Assembly: GCA_001692895.1 (NCBI GenBank)
Contig: KV748178.1
Span: forward strand, 3,644,536-3,708,535
Direction of reading: 5' to 3'
Length of the DNA: 64,000 bases
DNA from: Cenococcum geophilum 1.58
Lineage: Eukaryota > Ascomycota > Dothideomycetes > Gloniales > Gloniaceae
In this document: piece by piece, positions 46,900 through 60,429 of the stretch
Layout of the letters: each line of letters begins with the position of its first letter
How positions within the stretch are numbered: position 1 is the stretch's first letter
Position numbers and translations under genes: made by a program
Notes under the pieces: generated by a model
What the model saw: the letters and a program-made list of their open reading frames with translations, nothing else
Told to the model about the DNA's origin: nothing
Database searches by the model: none

Positions 46900-49800
46900 T
46901 AGCTCGGCAACTACTCTTCTTAGGTCCCCTTAGGTAACTTGTTCTTTAGTAATCCTTCTTTATTAATGCTGCCTACCTAATCTCTTCTAATACTTCTATA
47001 CCTTTCTCCTAGCGTTTTTTAATTCTCTAGTATTCCTAGGTAGTCTTATTATAGCCTATCTACTAACTAATATATTTATTTTTAATGTTCTATAACTAAC
47101 AATCTTTAAAACTTGCTATTTATTTCTTCTTATCCTTTATACGTGTCTACTTATAAACTAGTGGTTAATTTCTATATACTAGCTTCAGTAATTATAATAT
47201 ACTTATAGGGTAGATCTTTATTTTAGCTAGTGTTTAACTTAATATAACTTAGTAAAATCCTTTATATAATTTAAAAGGTCCTAGTCTAACGTAGTCTAAC
47301 GTCTTACTTAGTTGTTAACCTTAAAAATTTTATATAGTAGTCACACTTTATCTCACCCTCCCTAAGATCTAGTCCCTTAGATCTCTTAGCATTATGTACT
47401 TTTTTATTCTCTTTTATACTTTCTTTACTAATTCTATAAGGTCTGTATAAAGATTTATTAATTATCTTTATTCTTTCTTTACTATACCTACTTATCTTCT
47501 TACTTACTATAGTAATAAAATATCCTTAGCTTATATCTATATTTGCCTTAAATATTGTAATATACCTATCCCTTTTTTAAGGTGTATATTATATATATAA
47601 ACTATATAACTAGTAATAGCGATACCTAATATTCTATGCATAATTAATATAATACCTTAGATACTATTTTAGTGTCTAATTTAATCTTTCCATCTAACTA
47701 TCTGTCTGCAGATAATATGCGGTAGAAGTTACTACTTAAACTTCTTGCTTTGCTAAAAATACCTTCTAAAATGCTACTATAAATCTTAAATCCCTATCTA
47801 ATATAATCTTGCTTAGTACTCTATGTCTTATAAACACTCTTTATATAAATTCTAGCGACATCTTCTGCTAATATTTCTTCTATATATGCTATAAAGTATC
47901 CCCACTTTATAAGCTTATCTACTATTACTAAATTCAGTTATAATCTTATCCGGTAATAGAATCTCTTAACTTAGGTAACTTAATAATAAAGTCCTATAAT
48001 ATAACCTCCTATAGTCTCTCTAGTATTTTAATAGGTTATAGCCCTCTATATAGCTTATGCCTTATTAGTTTATTCCTTTAGTAATCTAAACACTCCTTTA
48101 TTACTTTTCTTATAATATTTTAGATTCTATTAATAATATACTTTTCTTAAAGTCTTAACACTAAGCCCGTAGCTCTATTATGTTCTTAAGTTAGTTTCTT
48201 ATAAAAGTCCTCTATAAACTGCTCTACTATGCTTCTTAGGATATACTTTACTTCTTAGTTTTTGTATATATCCATCTATAGATCTTTTAGCTATATTTCT
48301 AGAATTCTTTATACCTAAAAGCTTTCTGGTATCTTATAGACTTTTTTTAGTTCCTTATTTTCTTAAGTTACTATAATCTTTAGATAATTATACCTAATTA
48401 ATCTATCTATATCTTTTCGCAGTAAAGCCCCTAATAGCTTTTTGTTGTTTTATAGTTTAGCCTTTTAACTTAGAGCATCTACTTATATGTTATTTATACC
48501 CTTAGTATATTAAATCTTAAAATAGTATTTTATAAGTATCTCTGCCTATCTAACCTATCTCTAGTTAAGTTCCTTTGTTATTAGGAATCCTATTAGGTTC
48601 TTATAATCTATCTTAACTATAAATAGTTTCTCTATACCTTATAAGAATGCTTTTTATTTCTTTAGTACTGTAACTATACCTAATAACTCCTTATTATAAA
48701 TGTTATAGTTTAACTCTAGTAGTGTTATCTTTTAACTATAGTATACCACTAAGTGCTATCTATCTTAATATTTTTGCATAAAGTATACCCCTAGTATATA
48801 GTCTAATATATTTATTTTTATAACCGTCTCTAGTCCTAGTTAATAGATCTTAAAAACTGGCTCCTAGGTAAACAACTCTTTAATCTTCTTAAATAACTTT
48901 TACTATTCCTTTCTCTATACCTATAGTTCCTCTTTCTTTATTAATTATATAAATAGTTTAATATCCTTTAACTATTACGCTATAAACCTTCTACAGTAAT
49001 TGCAAAACCCTAGAAATAACCTTAACTATATTATATTCTCTAGTTCTTACTAATTCACTATAGCTTTAATCTTTTTTAGATCTATACTAAGTTAGTTTAG
49101 TTTAATAATAAATTTAATAAAATCTGTCTTCCTTATAAAGAACTTATATTTCTTAATTGCTACTAGTATCTGTTTTTCTTATAGTCTTTATAAAACCTAT
49201 TTAATATACTCCCTATATTCTTCCTTAGTTATAAAGTAGATAATAATATTATTAAGGTATACTATAATAAATTTATCTAAGTATTCTCCTAATATATTAT
49301 TAATACGCTTTTAGAATATTACTAGTGCGTTTATAAGCCTAAATTACATAACTAATAGTTTATATAGTCCTTCCTTTAACCTAAAGGCTACCTTTTATTT
49401 GTTGCCTTCCTTAATCTAGATCTAATAGTACGCCTATTTTAGATCTATCTTTGTAAAGATTTACGCGTTGCCTATTCTATCTTAAATTTCGCTAATTAAG
49501 GGTAAAGGATACCTATCCTTTTAAGTAATACTATTTAACTATTTATAGTTAATACATAGCCTTAGTTTGCCGTTCTTCTTTAGTATAAATAATACTNGAT
49601 AACCNNCTAATAACTNTAATANTNTAATATATCCCTTTTATAAGTTTTCCTAGATAAACTCTTTAAGTAGTCTACCTTCTTCTTCGGTAAGCTTATAGAT
49701 TAGAAAAAACTTTAGACTTACTCCTAGTTCTAATTCTATCTTATAGTCCTATACTATATAATCTAATAGCTTTTTACTTTTTAGTAACTATAGTTTCTTA

Positions 49801-52800
49801 CCGTACTTATAGTATCTCTTTAGTATATAACTTAAGCCTTACTTAGTCTCTTTATATATCGCTTTAACTTAGTACTATACTATCTTAGCTTATTATCGTA
49901 TCTTACGGCGTTAAGTATCTCTAATATTAACCTAACCTATAATCTAATCAATTTTTAGATTATATTCCTATAACTAAGGCATCCCTAATACTACCTTATC
50001 CCGTCCTAATAATAGGATATTAAAAGACATCTTAATTTATCTTCCTTTAATGGTTATCTAAATAGGTCCTATTTTAAGGTTAATAATCCCTTCTTTATAG
50101 GCTATTAGATCTCCTAAAATTATAACTAATAGGTAAGGTTGCTCCTTTTGTCTATAAGGTAGCCCTATTCTCTTAACTACTACTAATAAAATATAGTTTC
50201 GCGTTGCTTTACTATCTATTAACGCTTTAAACTATTAATCTTACTATTTAACTCTTAAATTTAGGTATTATCCTTAAATTCCTTTAAGGGTCTAAGGCTC
50301 TACTACTGGCTTCCTTTAGTTCTATAGGCCTCTACTTTTCCTAACTATTAGCTGCTTAATTCTGTTATACTTAGCTTACTCTTTAGCTAATACCTAGTTT
50401 ACTTTTTATCTTTAATATACCATAGATATATATTTTCTAGGTATTCCTACTACTATTATCCGTTTAAGCATTCTTTTATAAGGAATCTTTCTAGTTAAAG
50501 TATTAAATCCCCTTCCTCTTAAACTTCTACTAGATGCCATCCGTATATATATTTGGCATTCCTATACTATTGCTTATTTATTATCCAGTATATCCTTATA
50601 GGGTATTTCTAATTCTTTTCCTTTAAATTTTTATACATTTTATATATATCGTCTACGTATATAATCTATAATAACGTATAGTGTACTAGGTACTTCGGGT
50701 TAACTTTTAGCTTATTCTTATCCTTAAGTTTAAACCTTTATCGTGCTAATCTAAACGTTATAACTTTATTTATAGGTATTAAGATATATTTCTCGCTTCT
50801 CTAGTCCTCTAATTATTCCTCTAGATCCTTTAACGTTATAATTAAGGCTCCTTTAATNTNANTTATNGCCTTTTCTATAATTAGGTGGTCTTAGATAACT
50901 TTTTTATCTAACTATATATAGAAATCTTCCTACTTATTATTATATTGCTATCTATACTACTTTTAATATAGCTATTAAAGTATATACAGCTTATCCGTAA
51001 GGAAGTATCTTCTTATTACTATATTATAATAGCTCTTTATATATTATTCTTTAAACCTAGTAGGAATTTCTAAATTCTCTTTATTTTCCAGTTTAGTAAG
51101 CTACTTAGCTCTTAGCATACCTGCCCTAGGCCTATTAATAATTCTTTATACTAGCGCTTTATCCCTTATACATCCTAATATACTAAATCTCTTATCTAGT
51201 TTCTGTTCTTGCTATATAATAATTCTCTATCTAAATTCTTTTATAGTTTCTTTTAGTTTACGTCTTACTAATAAATCCTTAAAGTCTTCTTACTTTTTAA
51301 TCTTAGTATTAACTTTTTAATCTTTAGACCGAATACTATATTCCCCTAGTAGGTTCTTTAAGTCTATATATCTATCTCCTAGTTTAATTACTATTTATAC
51401 TATAGATTCTCTAATCTATAAAGAAGCTCCTTACCTCTTATTTATAGGTGTCCTTATTTATACTTTAAATTCTTAACCCCTTAAATTCTTTAATTCTAAG
51501 CTTACTTCTATTTTAAGTTTAACTCTAGCCTTAGTCTAACTAGGCTTACTTAGTATTCTTATCTTATCTTAAGAGTCTTAAATCTTACTTATTTTATCTT
51601 AAGAGTCTTATACCTTTAGGAAACTTTATCCTAAGCTTATTTATATATTACTAAACTAAGCTATTACTCTACTTTATTGGTTATTATCTATTATAGGTCC
51701 TTAAGCTTACCTTATCTTGTTTTAAGAATCTTAGTTATCTTATATCTTATCTTAAGAATTTTAAGCCTTTAGCCTTTTACCTTTATTAAGTACCAAAGTA
51801 GTTTACTACCCTACTTCTTTTATACCTTATAAAGTAATAAACATTATATCTAGCGTGGTCTTAATCCCTACTAATATTCCCTATTCTATAGTGGAATTAT
51901 TCTTTACCTTTAGTATAATATCTCTAATAGCTATATATTCCTAGTAAACCGCCTATATTACCTTATTGTTATAGAATATTTCGCCTATATTAAATTTATC
52001 GTCCTTAATATCTAATCTATAAACTAGTTTATTAGTTTCTCTATATCCTATAAGTGCTAGCTTTTATAGCTAATAGCTTATACTATACTTAGCGTCCTTA
52101 TAAATTTAGTATACGTTATTATAATAAAACGCAAAACTTTTAATTAAATATTCTTTTATTCCTTATAGCATATTATCATCCCTTTATATATATATATTAT
52201 TTACTAGTCTCGTTTCTTTTACTATATAGTAACTCTACCTACTTCTATAGTCTTTAATATAATAACCTTATTTTCCGTAATTTATATAAGCTCCCTTTTA
52301 AAACTATTTTTCTTGCTATAGAGTTCGCCTAAATATCTTCTGCTACTAAGATCCCTAGTTTAGCCTCTACTCCTTAAACCTTTAATTACTTAATCCTTAT
52401 TCTCTAGGTTTCTATAGTTGTCTACTCTATCTCTTATAGGCTTCTTTAGTACTACTTAGGTCTATTAGCTCTATGCTATACTATGGTTTTTAACTTAGCT
52501 TTAGTTATTGCGTACTTTACGCCTTATATAATTATAGAACTCTATCCTAGCCTCTCTTAGCCTGTTCCCTTTAGTAGATCTAATTATTAATCTTAATTAC
52601 TTAATTTATTAGTTCCCTTAGGGTATCTATATCTTCTATTAGGATAATTATATTCTAGACTTTAGCCTTAAGTCCTTACTTATACTATACTATAAGCGCC
52701 CTATTATTCTACTTTACTTATATTGCTAACGTCTAGATCTATATTATATACTTTATTGCTAAGGTTCGTTATATAATATCTTAGAGTTTTTTTTCTACTA

Positions 52801-53293
52801 TAGTTACTGCCTCTAGGTCTCTAAATATTTATATAAGTTACTCCGTAAACCCTTCCTAGCTTAAGAATATAAATCGCACCTCCTAGTTAGTAGTTATTAT
52901 TCTATTTACCTATATTTCTATAAGGTAAGGCTTAAACTACTTAAGTGCTCTTCCTAATAGAAATAGTCCTATATAGGCTATTTAATCTATAGGTATTACT
53001 AGCTTTACTCCCTCTTATATAATCTTAAAATGTATTTATATAAGGAATTCTTTAAGCTTTAATCTCTCTCTTAAGTATCTTTTAATTAATAGTAACTTAA
53101 CCTTTGCTGCGCCTATCCCGTTAATCCTATTTTCTAATATTATATTATTTTCTATTAGCTAGTTAACTATCTTTTATAGTTATCTAACCGTTATAGGTTG
53201 CTATAAGTTAGTATCTACTATACTAGTATTATTACCTAACCTTAAAGTAGTTGCCGCTGTTAATGGCGTTATAGTGGCTGCTTTTAGTAGTAT
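46900..53293 (-). pseudogene. Gypsy X1 gag-pol, RIP-degraded
   Basis: Reads leftwards from the altered start (ATG to ATA, 53,293). Gag fills about 53,290-51,000. The protease motif ALIDSKATRNYI is at about 50,190-50,225 (DSGA with Gly to Lys). RT follows: LISEI-DRIGNA-IFTKIDLK near 49,450, GNK-KVAF near 49,395, and YLNNIIIYF near 49,250, where the catalytic DD is now NN. The integrase core is about 48,010-47,700 (DFIIKLPKLRDSI and then IILDRDLRFIVAF). The segment towards the 3' LTR, where a chromodomain could lie, is too decayed to assign. Stops are of RIP type throughout. Confidence 0.8.
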
Positions 53294-53338
53294 GTTATTT
53301 AACTTTCTATACTTAATACCGTAACTAGGTAGTAATTA

Positions 53339-53762
53339 TATAACAGAACCTTATAGCAAGAACTATAATGGGCTTATTATTAGGCTAGGTGTATAGGTAA
53401 TATAAGTTAAAGTTAATAACGTAATAATAATTAGTGGAGTGGTTGCCTAATAGATTAACTCTAATTATATTCTAAGAATTACTATAAGGAAGGAACTGTC
53501 TAGGTAGGGACTAAGGGTCCTTAAATATATAACCGTACTCCTATAAAATCCTTCTTATACGTAATATACGTGTGCTCTATCTACTCTGTTACGGATCCTA
53601 TAGATCCTATAGATTATATAGATCACCCCACATGACCTTAATTACTATTCTTCGTTATATAGCTCTATCGGCTCTATTTTAGACCGTACTTGTATTAACT
53701 AACTAGCTTCTTCTATCTCTTCTCCAAGTAGTTATAATATTGTACTTAAAGCGTCCGTAACA
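53339..53762 (-). repeat. 5' LTR of Gypsy X1
   Basis: 424 bp; plus-strand start TATAACAGAACC, end GCGTCCGTAACA, i.e. TGTTACGGACGC on the coding strand. Followed by TSD TAAAA. Confidence 0.93.
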
Positions 53763-53767
53763 TAAAA

Positions 53768-53991
53768 CCTACTATACTATTTTACTATTTACTCTGTCTT
53801 AATATCTATAATTATAAAGCAGCTAAAAAAAATACTTAATAGAAGAGACCGGCGTAGCTTATAAATTAAAATAAAGTTACTCTAAAACTCCTTTTACTGG
53901 TAGAGTATATAACACTTATTAATAGCTATTAGTCCAACTTAATACTAAAAAAATAGATCCTATAGAATCTTTTAGAATTTAAGAGATATAA
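53768..53991 (+). pseudogene. Last visible piece of the interrupted decayed frame
   Basis: Joining across the X1 target-site duplication, the plus-strand reading goes on with short open stretches (EETGVAYKLKQSYSKTPFTG) before the start of Gypsy Y. No stop or domain can be assigned, and the remainder may lie beyond Gypsy Y outside the window. Confidence 0.3.
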
Positions 53992-54203
53992 TGTTAGGTA
54001 AAACCTAAGTAGATAGTTATATAGCCGCAAGGTATAGGCGACCCTGGGGCAACCTAGGGGTGACTCGCCCGTAAGGTACGTGCTCTATACGTGCCTAGGG
54101 AAAACCCTTCCTACCTCGCACATAGACTTCTCCTTTTCCCTTAAGGATTTGTCTCTGTCTATACAATATACCTACTGTTTTATTATTAGACTCCCTATCT
54201 ACA
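53992..54203 (+). repeat. Probable 5' LTR of Gypsy Y
   Basis: Begins TGTTAGGTAAAACC and may end CTATCTACA at 54203, 66 bp before the gag ATG. It contains GC-richer, little-mutated stretches (54040-54110). No partner LTR is in the window because the 3' end of Y is cut off, so both the limits and the identity are tentative. Confidence 0.4.
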
Positions 54204-54268
54204 TCCTTACCTTATATTTAAATCCTTACTAATCCCCTTAGGAGGATAGCCGGTTTAATTTTTTTATA

Positions 54269-57200
54269 ATGCCTCTAAAAAGAAAACCGACGCCTATACC
54301 TGATGGTAATACGCTAGCGATATAACCGCAGAACGCCTTAGGATCTAGTGTAGATAAAACCGCTAGAAGCATACTAGTAGCATCTAAGCCATTTTCTAAA
54401 TCTTAAAACGATTAAATATCTACGAACGCTAAAGACTAGTTTAACTTATATACCTAGGCTTAATAGGAGCTTAGTAACGTTACTAGCATTTTACCTAATA
54501 CCGCTAATATAAAGGAGCTAGATAAGCTGGCTAAGAAAATAGCCAACTTATAGAGTATTATTAATTTAATAAAGCCCTTCTGTCGCCTCTTTAGTGAAGA
54601 GTATAAGTTATATGGTGAACGTATACGCCGAATAAATCTTAACGCCCTAGTTAAGAAGTTACTACCTAATATTAGCGGTACTACTTAATAGTATTTTAAC
54701 CGGTGGATCGCCGCGGTTAAGAACCGATTTAAGGTTAATAACGCTAACTATAACTATAAGCGACGCACGCGCTAGGCTATTAAAGGTCTTATAAAAGAGA
54801 AGATAATTACCTAACTAGTTTATTGCTGGTTAGGTACTAAGGATAAGGGTCCTTTACTATGGGACGAATTTAAGACTATAGTTTAAGACTAGATTAGGAA
54901 CCCTATAGTAAGATACTTTAATAACGCTATAATGTACTATACGGCTGTTATAAAGGAAAACTAGAGGTTTAACGTTTTTCTAGCCTATATGCGTAGCTTA
55001 GAGGACCTCTTCTTATATACCCCTTTTATTAATCCTAAACAATAGGTAGACTTTTGGTTTTTACGTCTCCCAGCCTATCTATAAGTAGAGCTCTTTTGCT
55101 AGAACTTTGCCTAACGGGTAAGAACCGCTAAAGACCTCTTTAATAAAATCCGCCGTATAGAGCAATTGCTTAATACTATAAAGCTCGTAGAAGATCGCGT
55201 AAGTGGTAGTAGTAAATTATCGTATACGAAGCGCGGTCGCAGTATAGGCTCTGTAGAGTCAGGCTTAGGAAATAGAACCTAAAAAGGGCGACGCTTTTTT
55301 AAGTAAACTCCTAGGGAGACCACCTAAAAGCCGAATGGCTTAGGGGACTCCTTAGACGCTGGTGCTACGCAGGCAAGTTAAAGGACCGTAGGCGGCTACT
55401 ATAAGGAACACTAGAAGCAGGCTAAAGAGAAGTTAGCTTAGCCTTTGGAAAACCTAAAGCCCTAGTAGCGCATCTTTCTTAACTGCAACTAGGGCCTAAT
55501 ATAGAGGGAGAGAAGAAACGTATTATGGTATATATTGTAATAGATACGCCCTAGGGCGAAGTCCGCCTACGTGCTTTATATAATAATGGGTGCTAAATTA
55601 ACCTTATTAATTAAGATATTGTCTATAGGTTTAACCTACTTATATACTACGCGCTATATTTACGTAAACCTATTGTATATTTCCTTAATAGCAACCAGAT
55701 AACAATCTGGGATACTTATAATCTAATAGTTACTACTAGCGACTTCTAGGGCATCTCTTATACTATTAGCCCGCAGACCTTTTAGGGCGGCTTATTTAAT
55801 AGTTATAATATAGTTCTTAGATGGGATTGGCTCGCGGNAGNAGATTTATTAATTAGCTTCCGTTTTAGATAGTTTATCTAGGGTACTTTAGACCCTAGAC
55901 GCCTTTAGATAGTTACCCTTAACGCTCTTCTAGCAGATATTAAGGCTGGTGAAATAGTCTATTTGCTATGGCCAGAAGACTTCTTTTTTATACCGGTTGT
56001 AAATATAATAGAGGACCTATTATTACTGGCAGCGAGTACCCGTGTAAACCCTCTAGACGTAGAGATACCAGTTATAAATATAGTAGAGGACTTGCCGTCA
56101 CTAGTAGCGAGTACCTATAGAGACCCTTTAGTGCCGGTGCAGATCACCTATATATAAGGGGGAGGTGATTAAAACCCTAAAACTATTAAGTATACTATAG
56201 TAGAGCTGTATACACTCTTAGTGTAAGCATACCTATAAAACGTATGTTAGCTATACCCTTCTCTCTACTAGCTTCTAGAAGCACACTACTATATAATAGT
56301 CGCTTTAACCTCCGTGGCCCCTAGCCTACTAGATATATATAAGGAGGAAATTAATATCTTTTCTAATAAGCTAGTAAGCATGCTACTATAGAACTCTGAG
56401 TATAACTATATAATCGACTTTGAAGAAGGCAAGACGCTACCATAAATACCCCTCTACAACCTCTTATAGAAAGAGTTGTAGATCTTACAAGAGTATTTAG
56501 ATAGTGCTCTTAAAAAGGGCTAGATTAGGCCCAGTAAGTCGCCTACTAGAGCGCCCATCCTCTTTATGCCGAAAGTAGACGGTATAATGCGGCTATGCGT
56601 TAACTATAGACGCCTAAATAAGATTACAATTAAAAATCGGTACCCCCTACTATTAGTTGGCGAGCTCTTTAATAGGCTTAGCTATACGAAGATATTTATA
56701 AAGCTAGATCTTTATAATGCGTACTATAGGATTTGCATTAAAAAGGGAGACGAATAGAAGACCGTATTTAAGATACGCTACGGTCACTTTAAGTACCTAG
56801 TAATGCCCTTTAGTCTTGCTAACGCCCCTACGACTTTTTAAAGCTATATTTATAAAGCTCTAGGAACCCTAGTAGATACTATCTATATGGTTTACCTAAA
56901 TAATATTCTTATTTACTTAAATAATAAGGACAAGTATATCGAGTACGTTAAGTAGGTACTGCGACAGCTCCGCGCTTGGGGCCTATACGCTAAACTGTTA
57001 AAATATATCTTTTATACTAAGAATGTTAAGTTCCTAGGCTTTATTATTACCCCTAGGGGTATTATAATGGACCCTAACCGCGTAAAAGCTATTAAAGAAT
57101 GGCCTAAGCCTAAATTCTATAGAGACATCTAGGTTTTCCTTAGCTTTACTAACTTTTATAGGCGATTTATCTGGAACTACTTAAATACCGTATACCCCCT

Positions 57201-59960
57201 ATATATATCTTGTATAGGCATATCGCGACCCGACGTTAAATAGGGAGAAGAAGAAAAAGCGTAAGTTAAAAGGGCCTATTAAATAGTATTAACCCTAGTC
57301 CTAGCCTAATAATATATAGTAGGCGTTCTATAAGCTACGCGCTGCGTTTATATAGGCTCCTTTACTTTGCTACTTTAACCCTAATCTACCCCTAATAGTA
57401 ATTACTAACGCTTTTAACTATACCTATAGCGGTATACTTCTACAGCCTTTAGGGTAGGGAGACTAACTCTACTAGCGCCTAATTACCTACTATAGTTAGA
57501 AGCTTACTGGCCTAAAAGTACGGTATAATATATATAATAAAGAACTACTTGCTATAGTGCAATGCTTTAAAACGTGGCGCTATTATCTTAAATATGCCGC
57601 GTATATAACGCGCGTGCTCTATAATTATAATAATCTTAGGTACTTTATAACTACTAAGAGCTTATCTGCCTACTAGGCCTAATACGCTAAGGAACTAGCT
57701 AAGTTTAATTTTAAGATTAAATATAAGCTAGGTAAGATAAATCCTATTAATACACTATTCCGGCGCCTGGATTATACTAAAGGCTTTAAAGATAGTAGTA
57801 AGAGGATAATCCTTAATGCTATACTGCCTATATTATAGTAAAAGTTATAGGTTATAGGCCTTGTAAGTAGCCCTAGTGCTACTATACTAAACTAGCGAGT
57901 AGTATATATATAGTATGCGAGCGACCCTTATAAACTTAGCGCTAGCGGATTAGAGCGTCTTACTATTCTCTTTAAAACTACTTTAACTAACCTAATAGCG
58001 CTTAACCCTAGGGAAGACCCCTTAGCCTAGGCTACGGTCCCCCATAATAACCTAGCGAGTTACCCGCGTATTATATATTACTTTGCTAGTATTGACTTTG
58101 CGTAGAGTCTTGTGCTATGGCAAGAAGTAGTAGTAGCTGCTTTAGCCGAAACGGCGTTTATAGAACAACCCCCTAAGTTACTAGTTGATTTTATTTATAG
58201 AGTATAAAAAAGGGACGCCTTTATACGCTCTATATATAATTAGTTAACCTAGGAACGAGTTCCTGCTGGTAATAAGGACTACACCCTTAATAATTAAGGA
58301 CTCCTAAGGCAAAATAATAAGGTTTAGGTGCTAAATTATATACTACTATAATAGGAGATCCTTAAGCGGAATTATAACAATCCTATAGGCGGCTATTATG
58401 GTTTTAACTATACTTTTAAGGTAATCACGCGGAAGTACATTTAGAACGGCCTTACTTAGGACCTCTATAAATACCTAGATAATTACAATGCCTACTAATA
58501 CTCTAAATCGCGCCGCTATAAACCCTATGGTAAGCTGCAGCCTCTTTAGGCCCCCACCCGAGCCTAGTGGTATTATTTACTTAACTTTATTACGGATTTC
58601 CCAGAGTTTAAGACTTTTAATAGCGTAGAGTATAACTCCGTCCTTATCCTTATAGACCGTTTTATAAAGCTAGTGCGTTACTATCTAGTACGTAAGATAA
58701 TTAATGCTATATAACTTGCAGAACTCTTATTTAGAGTCTTTATATAAATAGGACCTCTAGATAATATTATTTCTAATAGGGGTAGTATATTTATAAGTAA
58801 GTACTATAGCACTATATACTACTATCTCCGCGTTTAACGTAAACTTAGTATTATATTCCACCCATAGATAGATAGTTAGATAGAGCGTTAGAACTAGGAG
58901 CTTAAGGTATACCTACGTATATTTACGAACTGGGAATAGTCTAATTAGGCCTCCCTACTTAAAGAAGCAGCCTTCGTCTATAACTCTAAGGTCTATACTA
59001 TAATAAAGCGTTCCCCTATTAAGCTCGCCTATAGCTAGCTACTAAATGTCCTAAATAGAGTCCTGGATAGCGTCTAAGACGCCTAGCAAGGTAGGGAGGG
59101 GTTTAAGTTAACAAATGTCTAACTTATAGAGACGTACCTATAACGCCTATGCCTTATATATAAGGTAGCGGCGGCGTTAATAATACACGCCTAAAAGCTT
59201 TAGGTAAAATACTACAATTGTTACTATCTGGCTAAGTATTTCGCCGTTGGTGAACGAGTCCTGCTTTCCTCTAAGAATATCCACACAAAACGTCCTTATA
59301 AAAAGCTTAACTATAAGTTTATAGGACCGTTTTAGATCCTAGAGCGTATAGGGCAGCAAGCATATAAGCTAGAGCTTCTACCTACTATAGTACGGCTCTA
59401 CCTAGTTTTCTATATCTCTCTACTAAAGCCTTATAGGTTACGCCCTAGGTTTTAACCCCTAGTAGTAAAAGAGCTTAAGGAAGGCAGCTAAGAAGTAGAA
59501 GTAATTATCGCTTACTAGGATTATGCTAGATAACTATAGTACCTTATTAAATAGCTAGGATGGCTATATAAGTATAATAAATAGAAATACGAGACAGAAC
59601 TTAAGAATTGTTAATAACTGTTAGATAAGTACCGTAAGTGGGACACCCTAGCCTTATAGCTAAAGTGTAGGCGAAAAGTAAGCGCCGCTGTTAAAATATA
59701 ACCTGTATTAAAGCGGAGTAGAGGATATCCTAAGGGATTAAAGAATAAGTAACGATTGCTGTAGGAACTACAGCCTTAATTTAGAAAGTACCCTTCCTAA
59801 ACCTAGTCTGTTACTCTATATTAGCTAAGCAAATTGTTTATATATTAGAGAATAGGCCTATTTATAACCAAGGTTTATTTAACTAGGGTCTATAACCTGC
59901 TAGTAACCCGCTAGTAGTAGCCTATACTAATAACTTATACTATTTCACGTATATACTATA
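54269..59960 (+). pseudogene. Ty3/Gypsy (Y) gag-pol with chromodomain, 3' end cut by X2
   Basis: Gag starts at ATG 54269 (MPLKRKPTPIPDGN) and runs to about 55,560. Pol is in a different frame, as with frameshifted gag/pol. A protease-like GAKLTLL is near 55,585. RT at about 56,470-57,200 is unusually well kept (RAPILFMPKVDGIMRLCVNY; YLNNILIY with DD as NN) with few stops over about 230 codons. RNase H is about 57,360-57,720. Integrase spans about 58,360-59,090: a remnant zinc region, then NFITDFPEFKTF and IFHP-IDS-IE-like blocks. The chromodomain is about 59,495-59,615 (VEVIIAY...YLIK-LGWLYKYN). Readable sequence continues to the X2 LTR without a polypurine tract, so the 3' end is missing here. 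Confidence 0.82.
55994..56143 (+). repeat. 75 bp tandem duplication in Gypsy Y pol
   Basis: CCGGTTGTAAATATAATAGAGGAC... is followed 75 bp later by CCAGTTATAAATATAGTAGAGGAC..., in frame with RT. It gives two copies of an IPVVNIIEDL / IPVINIVEDL block in the protease-RT linker. Confidence 0.65.
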
Positions 59961-60384
59961 TATTACGGACGCTTTAAGTATAATGTTATAACTACTTAGA
60001 GAAGAGACGGAAGAAGCTAGTTAGTTAATATAAGCACGGTCTAGGATGGAGCCAATAGAGCTATATAACGAAGAATGGTAACTAAGGTCACGTGGGGTAA
60101 TCTATATAATCTATAGGATCTATAGGATCCGTAACAGAGCAGATAAAGCATATATATATTATATATAAGAAGGATTTTATAGGAGTACGGTTATATATTT
60201 AAGGACCCTTAGTCCCTACCTAGATAGTTCCTTCCTTATAGTAATTCTCAGAATATAATTAGAGTTAATCTATTAGGCAACCACTCCACTAGTTATTATT
60301 ACATTATTAACTTTAACTTATATTACCTATATACCTAGCCTAGTAATAAGCCTATCGTAGTTCTTACTATAAGGTTCCGTTATA
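59961..60384 (+). repeat. 5' LTR of Gypsy X2
   Basis: 424 bp, TATTACGGACGC (RIP-altered TGTTACGG) to GGTTCCGTTATA. Inverted with respect to the X1 LTRs. Confidence 0.92.
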
Positions 60385-60429
60385 TAATTACTACCTAGTT
60401 ATAATATTAAGTATAAAAAGTTAAACAAT

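Larger units (their letters stand above)
45813..53762 (-). mobile_element. Complete Ty3/Gypsy element, minus strand (X1)
   Basis: 7,950 bp with 424 bp LTRs and a perfect TSD, TAAAA (45808-45812 and 53763-53767). Minus orientation: 5' LTR at 53339-53762, 3' LTR at 45813-46236. Family X is represented again by X2 at 59961-63714, inverted relative to X1. RIP has changed the gag start codon to ATA (53291-53293) and introduced many stops. It splits the decayed frame of 42,829-45,812 from its tail at 53,768. Ambiguous bases cluster at 46231-46290, 49597-49623 and 50859-50866. Confidence 0.93.
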
